NCBI RefSeq assembly: GCF_029784165.1
Contig: NC_073695.1
Location: 98,871,485-98,935,484 of the forward strand
Source: Wyeomyia smithii
Taxonomy: Eukaryota; Arthropoda; Insecta; Diptera; Culicidae
Direction: 5' to 3'
DNA length: 64,000 nucleotides
The notes under the pieces are model-generated. The model saw nothing but the letters and a program-made list of their open reading frames with translations, ran no database searches and was not told where the DNA came from. Shown here piece after piece: positions 1 through 12,100 of this stretch. Both the position numbers and the translations under genes were made by a program. How positions within the stretch are numbered: the first letter of the stretch is position 1; each line of letters begins with the position of its first letter.

Positions 1-146
1 TGTTGGCGGCTTCCTCTTCCTGTAGACGAACGCAGCTATCACTAAATTCTTGATACACTTTCGCATCGATTGTTTTTTTATTGATCTTCTCAAACTTCTT
101 CAGGATGTGTATAGCTTTATCCACTTTACCCTGCGACACAAGCCAA
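1..146 (-). CDS. CarT: Transporter coding exon 5 (central cytoplasmic loop), truncated by window start
   Basis: The acceptor is tcttgcag|. It continues the reading frame with WLVSQGKVDKAIHILKKFEK, the Arg/Trp-Leu helix that opens the large TM6-TM7 cytoplasmic loop of SLC22 proteins. It stays open to base 1, so the second half of the transporter lies outside the window. Confidence 0.87.
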
Positions 147-3100
147 CTGCAAGAGTATGAAAGTTAGAAATTTTACGATATTCAAATATTGACTTAATAT
201 CAAACTTACCGTGCCGATTCGGGTACGACGAGAGGTGTGAAAATGGCTAGGACGAGCGGCGCCGATGTAACGATGGCGAACAGTTTCCAATCGGCAAGAT
301 AGTAAGCAATCCACGGTAGACCGCAGGATGCTGCAGTGAAGAACAACGCAATAGACATATTGGCGACAAATGTTCGCCATTTTGGGCCGACATATTCCAG
401 AACTATAAAAAAGTAAATTAAATTTATTGTTAAATTATAAAGCAAAATGTGACTCTTAAATAAGTCAATTCTCAATTGCAAACGATCTGAGGCAGTGTCT
501 GTAGCGATGTAATTAAATATTTTCCCTAAGTGATCTCAATAGATTTATTTTTACACTTCCGCAATACCTATAATAAATTACATGAATGCACGGTGCGGCA
601 ATTTCAGCCCTGAAATCAGCATCCTAAATAAATAAGGTCTCTAATTAGAGCACTCCGTAGACACACGAAAGGACATTTTACCGCTACTAGCAATTTAAAT
701 CGGTAGGCAGGAACGCAACAGTAACCGCTAGCGATAATAACCGCTCTGATCAGAGTAGCAGCAATCTGGTGTACTTTTCAGAGCAATTAGATTGAACAGG
801 TAATTTAGAGCACAATTGCCGCACTGTTGTGCGACTATTTGATACACGGAGTATATACAGGTCTACTATAAAAATCAGCGGTGCGATTACTATTATTATT
901 GAACCGCAGCCAGTCGAGCTAAAAGTGTTTGATTTTGCTGCATCTTGACCACGATGCAACTTGAAATGTGTGTGACAGTTGTAGTGGTGTGAACGTAAAA
1001 GTCACCCACGTTACCTAAGCCCACAAGCTGCAATTTTGGAACTAAAAATTAAACCGAAGAGACAAAAACCGTTGCTTGCATTTTTCAAATCCTGCTAAAA
1101 GCTTAAATACTGGTTGATTTATTTTTTTTTTAACATAGAAATCCTTTGCCTAAAAATTAGAGTTTTCCGAAATCATACTCAAAACACTAAAAAAAGTGTT
1201 GACGGTATTTTTCTGAACAAGAACGCTGTACGTCAGGTTCGCTAAAATTAACATCATTACGTCTCAATTCACCCCCAGTGATATAATTACCAACGTAAAA
1301 TGTTATTCTTCGTTATTCTCATTCTTCGTCTTCTAATTAGTTAGAACGGTTCACTGACTATCATCTGAACAAAAATAAAAACGTAAATCAAACGTACGAT
1401 TCGGATGCTAACATACTCTTCTAGAAAAATGGAAGTTTCGTGCTTCATTAAGTCACCCAGGTAGAAACATTACTAAAAGTTATAGGATAACTTAAAGTTT
1501 CAACAAAAACTAATTTCAAGGAAAATATCAGCTATTTTTTTGTTTTCATTTAAAAGCGAATGTTTATTTTCTTTTGACGTTGACTAACGTCTATATCAAA
1601 GTTAGGCACCTGAATTTGAAAATCTTGTAATTCAACCAGGGAAAACCAAGGAAAAGTGGTCAGGTTTTGAACGCTTATTTTTCAGTCATTTATAATCAGG
1701 TTTTCGAGGTTTTGGCATCAATCGATCAGAAATTCTTTTACGGTTAAATTTATGTAACAAAAACAAACTATTGTTTGAGATACACTATTGAAAAATTGGT
1801 CTAAATCATACCGCGCAGCCAATCACTACCTCTCTTCCCATGCACAGTCGACACTAACGGATACAACCGATCTGACTTTGTTGTTATTGTTGTTGTCACT
1901 TTCTGTTTCCGATGTTTATTTGCGTTCTTTGTCAATCCATTTTCTACCTTGCCTCTCCTTCTTTGTAACTAACTGACAAAGTCTTGGTATAAAAGGTACC
2001 GTTCGAACATTTCACCCCATCAGTTTCATTACTAAACCGTACCGGTTACATACGGACGCTAGGTGTTAGCAGCTGAAAGGAGGAAAAACAAAATAGTACT
2101 GGTCATCTCGTGCCGGTTTCACCCGTAATGCTGGTGGCTGTTAGTAGTACATGGCTACTGCAAAATACTAAAATGGCTGAAATTCTGGACGGACTAACCA
2201 GTAAACAAGAATAATCGGCAACTGGCACCTTCTGGTGCCTCGAAGTTTTGTAAAAGAAGCGTTGCAATTCCATCTACTGTTTGTTTTAATGGAATTAAAG
2301 AATACGGTAGTCAACGTCATGCGGTCATGTCTTGAATACCACCCTCCTACTATTTTTTTTTCACCTAAATCAAGAATAACTTGAAAATGGATGCACTCAG
2401 AAGGTTAGTCCCATATGCTTTTTCGTTATAAATGACAACTAAAACCAGTTAACATCATTGGAATACAAATATTCTTAAAATCGTTGACAATAAAAAATGC
2501 TCTAACATAACCTTCCAAAAAAAACTTGTCCCACATTTTTCCATTACAAGTAGTTGAGCTACAATAAACAAAGTATATGCTAAAATACACATACTCTTTT
2601 AATATATTATTACTCTTGAGTCTAAAAATTTCTCCACCTGTAAACGATCACCATTTACCCAAATAAAAAGCAAAGCCTTGGTGCTACATTCCGATTCGGA
2701 ACTTGACCTTCTGTTTACTATTCACAGACTCCGCAGCCAACCGTTAAGTGTACATGACAATTGCGGGGCTAGTGCTACGATCCTATTGACACTAACAGTC
2801 TCTCCCGAGTCAAGACTCGAACCTACGACGATTGGCTTGTTAGGCCAGCATCGTACCTCGAGACCAGCTAAATAAATTGAATTTTATGTATTTTCAGAGC
2901 TTTAGTCAGTTTCGTGCAACACCGGTACAACTCAAAATTTTCCCATTTCGAAATTTTGATTTCAAACGATGCTAAATACGGTTAAGTTTTATTTCACAAA
3001 GACTTGTTTAAAAGTTCACAAAAATACTGAGTTATAAGCTGATGTGTCTTTGAAATTCAAATCAAAATAATGCTACAAAGATTTTTGTAGGGGGGTAGGA

Positions 3101-6100
3101 GGTTGGATCAGGATTCACTTTGATAAGTGATATTCATGATTTAATTGGATTAATGTAATAATGTAGCTATGATCATGTACATAATACAGCGGTAGATTAA
3201 TAAACATGAATTATTAGATACAATAAGATGTACGATATAAGGCAACCTCGATATAACGTAATATTTTTAAATATCTTAAAATAAAAGTACAACAATTATT
3301 TTTGGGGATGTATAATGTTCCGAATAAATGTTTTAAGTAAGTTTTGAAACCAATAATTAACGTAAAATGGAATAAAATTGACATTTCTTGTTTCAATGTT
3401 TTGTGACTGGTTATATCCGTCTACGAAAATTGTCTCGTTCGCATGAGACAGGTTTATATATACTGTTAGATGAAGGAAAATAAGTTCTTGCGCACTTTTG
3501 AGTAATCAAGAATTTTGCATTATTGAAAAAAAAATTTGAATGCTTAGATATAACGTTGCGTCAAAAAACTGGCTTATATCGAGGTATTACTGTATTAGGG
3601 CAAAGATCTCGTTTGACTGTCTTCCATCCCGGACGAACACATATAATTCGCATAGATTCTCTAGGATTCCTCACATTGCATTCGTGAGCGTCCTTGAAAA
3701 GGCTTCCTGAAAAAAGAATCCTCAGGAATGCCCTGTATATGGCTCTAGGATTCTTGAATAAGAATCCTGAATGGGAATCCTCCGGATCGTGTTTACGATT
3801 CCTTTCACGATTTCGTCACAGAGTTTAAGGTATCCTGGGGATTCTTACTCAGGATTCTCTGCGTGTTAGTAAGGGATAGCTGAAATTTCCAAATTTTTTG
3901 CGTAGAAAACGCAAAAAAATAATACAAACGGAATCGTAAAACACATGGAAAGTGTAATTTATTTTGTGATGTGTTCGTAAGTGATATACTTTTTTGAGAC
4001 TAATTCATGTCATGTCAATAGTTGTTGTGCTCCTTTCTGCGACTGAAAACATGAATTGAAATAATCTATTGCAACAACATTGCAGCGCTTGCACAGATGT
4101 GTCGCTCTTTTCTACAACCATTCACCGCAAAAAATCATCCAAACAGATCATCACGTTCACATTCACGCAAAAAGCGGAAAAATTCGGAGCACCAAGACGC
4201 GATGATTTACACGTTAAGCGAAACAGGAACAGACCCCACACGGTCACGAGACGTTTCAGAACTCTATTCATGAACAAAATTTTAACAGAAATCATGGAAC
4301 AGCAAATACCGTGAATCCTACTCTACCAGTTCGGAAAATGGTCTATACACGTTTGCCAGTGTATATACCGGAAATGAAACTTATTTTAACGCCGATGAAG
4401 ATCGACAGCAGGAAAAAGCCCGATGTTGCAATTCTCACACGCGAGATTTTCCTGCGCATTCAGTGTGACGTAGGGTAGGGCGTCGAAAATTTTTTATTCT
4501 CGAGTATCAACACATAAAATCGAAACAATAATTTGTGCTTATCTTACTCAAACCATTGAAATTGTTGCATATTCGAGTGCAGCAACCTCTCACACCAAAC
4601 ACACTGGTCGCGTCAGCCTTTCCGTCACTCGAAACAATCACCGATGCCAAACCTTTTTTGGTAGGGCTTAGAAACATCAATCAAATGTGATGTGTTCTGA
4701 GGTCGTAAGCGGTTATGACTGTTAAGAAGCAGCAGGCCAATTCTTGCCAAAAATGGAGCACGTCAAGACGATTCAAGGAACGCACTCCCTTCATTTCTAG
4801 AGAAACATTTCAAAAGGTCCTATCTGCTTTGATCGATTTTTTGATCGATCTTTTTCATTCAATCACCACAACTTATTGAACACCTTTTATGACACGTTAT
4901 TTGCACCAGTTGATAGCGGAGGGATCCCTCTAACCTTCTGAACAAAAACCACGCTTGGGAGAGTTACTAAAGTCGAACCATTACCAAAATGAAAGGACGC
5001 TCCGGAAAAACGATGAAAGCAGAAAGGACCTTTTGAAGTGATGATCTAGATTTTCTAGTGCCATAAGGGAAATATTGTTTAGAGCTAAAGGAATATTCTC
5101 CAAGTCCTGCCGAATATTTGCTTGAAGCTCGAACAACAAAATTTAATACATCGTCAAAACTTAAAACACAGACAAAAATATATGTGAGTGTGTATTTGCA
5201 AAACAATGTCCTTTTCATCTCTTTCCAATAATACTAATAATGGGTCTGTTGGAGATGCTCTATAGAAAATATCATGTAACTAACAGCAATTTTTGGTGAG
5301 GCAGGATTTAACCAAACACAAACGGTCGAGTAGAACATACTTTGGTAATTTTATTATTGTATATTTCTTGTTTTAGACAACAGACATCATTGATATTTAT
5401 TTCTTCTGATATTTATTTATTTTATGTTAAAAGTATTAGCTTTCGAATTGTAGAAGAATTTTTGAGGTAGGTGCATCTAAAAATAATTTTTTCTGAAAAA
5501 TTCAATATGGCGGCCAAATTCAAAATGGCGACCAATTACAGTATTCATTGATAATATCAATTCTCGGAATTAGATAAAGGAAAAAATTTTTCGGTGTAAT
5601 AGCTGATTTTTCGAGTTCGACTCACAGTTATGGGTTATCTGGAGATTTGAATCGCGTGTTTTTTGTAGAATCGTGTTGTTAATTAGAGTCTACATATACT
5701 CTGGTAGGTGAATTGTATTATTTTCCTTAGCAAGTGGGATGCCTTAAATCACCTATTATGCTAGCTCTCACAAGACAGATGAAACTGGTAGACACAGGTT
5801 TTGCCCTAGAGCTCAAACTGGAAACAAATGAATGGTTATAACCTTCTGACCATTTCTGTGAATGTTGGTGCCTCTAGCAGTGCTGTGAAATTTCGACACT
5901 ACAAAATGAAAATGATACAACAGCAGTTTCTCTCTCACTCTTGTCAAGCTGATGTTGAGTGTCACCCAAGTCAATAATCAGTGAAAATCATGTCAGTCAG
6001 CCAGTCAGCATTATCACTGTCAACCAGTGCTGAGAATATTCACTGTCATGATATTCAAAAGCAACGATTTTCAGCCTTATTTATATTGATAATCATACTA

Positions 6101-9100
6101 CCCATGCGAACGTTGATATTCATGATACCAAACAACCGATGAATACCGACAGAATAAACCTTAACACTCGTGTTGATAATTCGATCGTCAAAAATGAAAA
6201 TTGTTTCAAAATAGTGAAAATCAAAATAACCTTTTTTGACAATAAATACTGTACTGTGCGGTGTACAGCGTTTGAACAGACTTTCGCTACCTGGATTGAT
6301 AATCACCGAAACTTCTCTGAATATCATTACGAGGCTTTTGATACTCATCCCACTGTTCTGTTATTGAATATGATAAACGATATTCATGCATCTTCGCAAT
6401 GAGCATAGGTTACTGAGTTGCATCAGAAAATAAATGTGTTGGCACTGAGAACAATTCTATTCATCTACTCGTGAATAAATATCGATATTCTAAGGCACTG
6501 CTGTCAACTGATTGGAGCTGAAAGTAATTATCATTTTCAGCTCGTTTGTGTTGAAACTGATATTCGCAGTTGTCAGTGTCAACTGAGAACCTATCACTGA
6601 CAGTGAAAATTTGCAACACTGGCTTCTAGCAAAGATAACTTTTTCAGAGAATTACAAGAGTTATCCCGTATGCCAACTTAAAAGAGACGAACCCGGTGAG
6701 CCCTTATTGTGCTATTATGACGCACTTCTGCATATACTGGGGGCTCCAAAATTCGGAAAAAGAGTTAAAAAACTATAATCTCTCTTAAGCAATCTGGGGC
6801 TTTAGGATAACATTTTTCTCGCTTTTGTAGACCAGTGTATTCAATGCAACAAATTGGCCGGAGTTTGTAGGTTGAGCTTTCCGCTTAACTTTTATCTCAA
6901 TAGTTCTACTATCGAGATTAAAATTTATTTATTCGTACGCGAGATAAGGAAAAATTCTATCGCATTGCCTAACACGGGTAATCCTGACGGTTTTGCAGGT
7001 TAATTTTTTGATTTTCGTATCCAATGGTTTATAATAATTTATAAGCCATATGTAATTGTTTTTGAATTGACCATGTTCAAATTTGGGGACCCGTGCGTTT
7101 GTTAAAATATTTTAAAACGAATATGTAAATATTAGCTTTACCTATGACAAACAACATTTTCTATTGCAACAATAAGTTGAAATAACATGGTTCAGTTAAT
7201 TTTTGTCCTGCATTCCCGTATATTTCTTGCACTTTGAGATGTCTAGAAACTACAAAGGAAACTACCCCCTCATCTTGATAACAGCATGTGCCACAAATAT
7301 CTTGCAGTTATATTAGGAAGTGACATTTTAAAGCAACCGGTCGTTGCTGATTATAAAAGTTTCGAAAACACTTATGATTACACAAAGAAATGACATCACA
7401 GCTTAATCAAAAATCTCACCCATAATTTACCCACTGATATATAATGTCATCAATATAAATGATTTTCAAACTACGGTCGAAAAGAAACCTAGCGTGATAT
7501 CAGTAAATCAGGTATTTCGCAACAAAAATCAAACTGGCATTTGATTCTTGACCGACAGGTTTCGTTACTGATTAGCTTCAAGAAGCTTTTTCGAAGTAAA
7601 CCGATTAAATATAGTCTATCCTACAGTCAACAGTGAAGCATTAGTGTCAATTAGTAAAACTCAGAAAATCGTAAGAATTTGATAAAAATATAGACTCTGA
7701 TTGGTTTTTGAAACAATACATTGTTTCATTTTTTCAACATGTGTAATAAAGTTTTCGCATAAAATATACAGCCTTCAGTATTCATTAACCCAAAAATTAT
7801 TTCAACTGGACCGCTCTAAAACTTATAGAGAATGTCCCTAACCTTACCATTGACGGGGCGTTCAACTTCTTGGGCTAGTCGTGTACACTCCTTTGAACGC
7901 TCAGTGTTACTTCGTCAGATAGCTACCAACGGGAAATTGCTGTGCCACTGCACTATATTGCCATTCTCTTTTTTTCTATTCCACTTTGTCTGGCTCCAAG
8001 CGGAGTGGACCACTAACCAGTTGACGGTTTGTGGTTGGATATTCAAGTTCAATGACTATGGCTATTCGCTGAGCAATGACAAATACACACACACACTTGC
8101 AATTTTGTGAAAGACGGACCCCGATTGTAACAAACGATTGTCCAATCGCTCAACAGAGATCACTGTCGTTGGCATAACACACGCAAAAATTTGAATTCAA
8201 TTTCCAAAACATTTTTTGAAAGTGCTGACTTCTCATATGCAACGATCATGCCCAGAAGCTTTGTCTGAATTGGTTAACAAATGTACATGGAAACAGTTTC
8301 CCGTTTCCGACCGGTTGAACAAATCATCGGTTGTGCCTAACGGAAGAAAAAATTGACATTGTTCTGATCGAAACCGGAAAAAATCAGCAGTAATGCATTT
8401 CTGCCGTCCGCTGCTGTGGATGCCGCTTTTCGAATGGAATATCGCTACGTTTAATTACCTTGACAAATTGATTGACTCACAGTCAACCAGGGTGCGAACA
8501 GTAGCAGTGTGATCTGAAAAATAATCACCTTCTTGACTACTGTAAAATTACACGGTTATTTGTAAATTTGATTAATGAAAACTCATCGTCCCGAAAACAT
8601 TGTTGAAGGACGCGTCGTTTACTAGGCTTGGGTAGGCTCTTAAAATCACTATATCATGTTTCTATATTACGTCTTCGATAACCAAGTTTTCCTAGGAAAC
8701 AAGGGTCTCGTCAAACGAACGAACCTGAAACATTTTCCGACTCCTCTTATTATTTGTACAACTCTTCACTTTCAATAACTGAGAGGTGTTTTAAAACAAG
8801 TATTTCTCATTAAAAAGCAATATTTCAAATGGCACTACCTAGTCGCTAAGGTCGGAAACGAGCTCAAAACTAGTTGGAGATTTGTAACGTTACATTCTAT
8901 AACTCAATTACACGTTTCCTGTTCAGCGATCTGTTCACCTGTTATAGCCATTAAACTCGAACGTGTGACCATTAGAGTAGCAATCCCTGCAAATTACCAT
9001 TTGCTTTTGACAAGTCCTCTCCGTTTGCCACCTGGTTCTGATTTTTTGAATAATCCGTATGAAAATTTGTAGTGCTAATGAATATTTTACGTCCGTCCTG

Positions 9101-12100
9101 CTGACCTCAAGCTTCTACTGTACGCCCCCGCGTAGTGAGAAAAGCTGTGCGTGGTTATTACAAATATAAATAGGTGAAACCGGGTTTACGACAGATGTCG
9201 ACTTGAGTAAATAAAGAATAAATTGAGTATCGTAGAACATTACACCTATGCGTACTGCCCTGGTAGTAGTGAAAAAAGATGAAATCAAATTATCCAGTTG
9301 TTATTCTTTTATGGAAAAAATCAGTGCACATATAATCAAATGCAAATTCGTACGCTTGAAGACGCTGAGATACTGTTTACGAAATAAACAGAAATCGCAA
9401 TAACTGATGCCGAAAGCAATTATCGACAGGTGTAAGAACAATGTAAATTTGTTGCACTATCGTCACCTGGCGGTTTGTTGTCGCAAACCGTGCGCAATCG
9501 AGCGTGGGTTGCTCCCTAAAGATAAATGCAACTATACTAGTGATCATTTATCATCTCGTGATTAATATGATGTGTTGATTAAGAAGTTCACAGTAGCACT
9601 TTGGATCATGGAATGCGGCTGCTATTAGCTGAGGAAATAAATTAAGTTTTAATGACTAGCGTCAATGTAGGCACCTGGATACACATTGCGATTGGGAGCT
9701 TGTTATTCTATGTCAAGAAAAGTAAATACCTACTAAAATTCACGGACAGAGATTTGTGCACGCTCTGCTTTACACCAATGTTATTCATATATTAAATACC
9801 ATCGCAATGTGATTGCCCTGAATTAGGCATTGATACCCGTAGAATAACTCTAAACGGGTTTATCAACATTGCACTCTTATCCCACAGCCGGATTCAAAAC
9901 TAGACACCCGTAATCTAGAACCGATAGAATCTAACTGTAGTTCATCACAAGCTAACTCTGCTAGATTTATGGCTAAGAACATGTTCTATTTCATACATCG
10001 TTTATATGTAGTATGATCGTAAATTGTAAACTTCAAGGACCCAATTAGAGCCACGATGTTACGACTAATAATAGGGCTTAGTATAACGACATCTATTTAA
10101 AATGAGAGACTCGTGCGAACGTTGCTAGCTAAAGCGAAAATACACACTACATCAAGTGGACCACAACGTCGGTACTTTGAAGTTCATCATTAAATTACAT
10201 ACTGTTTGTTGTTTGTTGTTAAGTTCCGGAAGTAGCAATGATCTACTGATATTAGGACAGGTGAACTGTACGACTTTCCTGGCAAAAATGGATTAAAAAT
10301 CTATTAAAATCTATTAATTTCTCACATAACTTATTTTTTGGCATACTCAAGATTATTGTAAATTTAAAAAACTACTAAAAATAGTAATAGATACAGGCAT
10401 GATTATCTTAAAAATCAAAACTTCATGTTCTTGCCATGAGTTTTGTTGTCCCGAACCAGTTAATGGCTGAAAATAAATCGACAGCGATCAATAGAACAAG
10501 GTTGCCAGCATGCCAGACAAGCATCAAAATCTCCCAGATATTTGACAACAAGCCAGATTTTTGCAAGATTCCATTCGCGTCTTCTCGCAGAAAGGTCATC
10601 ACTTAAAAATTTTCACAAAATTTGCCATTTCGACTCAAAAATATGGCAAATTTTTCAGAGTTTGATTCGTTAAAATGACCCTCTGGCGCACGAAAGAACT
10701 GCCAGTGTGCAACAGTGCAACCAAAGTTTACTTTTTTTCTGGTTTGGCTTCTATATGATTTTTTGATGTATTTTGATGCAAAAACAAATTTCTTCAAGCT
10801 TGGACCTCTTTCATCTTAAGGGGCAACAATGGCATTATTTTGAATTTTTCAGAAATCGAAAACTTGCAATGTTTTTAGGACGCCATTTTTTTCAATGCCA
10901 GATATCAAAATTCTTAGAGTTTTTCCACATATTAGCATTTTCTTACCCATCTCTTAAAAACAGATTTTAAATCGGACAAAAACTGACTTCAAAACGGCGA
11001 TTCTACGAAAACAGTTTTGGCGTGATTTTAATATATTTCACCGAGCAAAATAATGTCAAGTCAATTTTGCTCCATTTTCCCTACAATACTGAAATCAGGG
11101 CTCAACATTCTCGAAACAAAACAATGAAACTGATTATTCCGCGCTGTCTCTTAGATTCGAACAGTTTCATTTTCACTTGATTCCTTCCGGCTGCTGTCAT
11201 CGAATCACTTCTTTCTCTCTTTCCCGTCTGTTGTTCATCGGATCATTTCAAGGTTTCAAACGAAACTGATGACTATTTCAATTGACGGAGAGAGAGACTC
11301 TTTCCTTTCCTTCAGCGTCTCAATTGAAACTAGCATGACTTGATGATAGTTTTCTAATACCGCAAGCCGCAGTTAAAACGGCAATGGGATCTAATGAATA
11401 CATCACGCAAATTTCGATCAAAATTTCGAAATATTTTGCAATGTTGATCACTGGCGCTGCGTAATCACTTCGGATTGTGAAACTGGTTTTGGTGTTCTCC
11501 GTTTCATATCGTCACGGTTTTCTTTTCTCCCTCGTCCATATATTTGCGCTAAGTACTGTGTGGAAGCCCCCTGTCTCCGTTAGCGCTCATTGTCAATTTT
11601 GATTGAGAATCGTCATGTGAGAGTAACGGTGATAATCTTTTCTTTCGATTAAAGTGCATTTGTATCAGTTTCTAGCTCTTCAGTTGTCAAACTCAAAGCA
11701 AGAGCTTCCGAGTAGTTTTCATGTGACTCACGAAGAGCTTGAGAATGATATAAAAGCTTTTCAATTGAAAGCGACGGGTCAAAGCGTCACTATAATCTGA
11801 TGATTGTCAATTGAAAATAACTTTGTCTGACTGAAATAGGTTTATCACGACGCACAGTGGGGCAAATTGGTCCGTTGGCGCGAAACCTCATAACTCCCTA
11901 ACAGGTTTTTTTTTCTCTGTGTGGACTCATCACTGCGACCAGAGACATTTTGATCTATTGTGATATTGCTCAGGTGTTTTCTGTACTCCGCACTTCATAT
12001 TATTGGCAGTATCACTATTGAAGTGAATGATACGCTTTTTTTATTTATTTATATCCGTGCTTGTGTGTGAGAGTTTACCCTTACATTTCAAGCTTACTGC

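Noticed and set aside
2814..2869. Functional tRNA gene
   Set aside because: A and B boxes are present, but the flanks cannot form an acceptor stem, and related copies with different tails show it is a SINE.
6055..6402. Overlapping 87- and 97-codon ORFs as genes
   Set aside because: They lie wholly within the non-autonomous hAT at 5878-6621 and have no domain.
9165..9173. TATAAATAG as a promoter
   Set aside because: No initiator at the right distance and no coding exon or transcript feature downstream.
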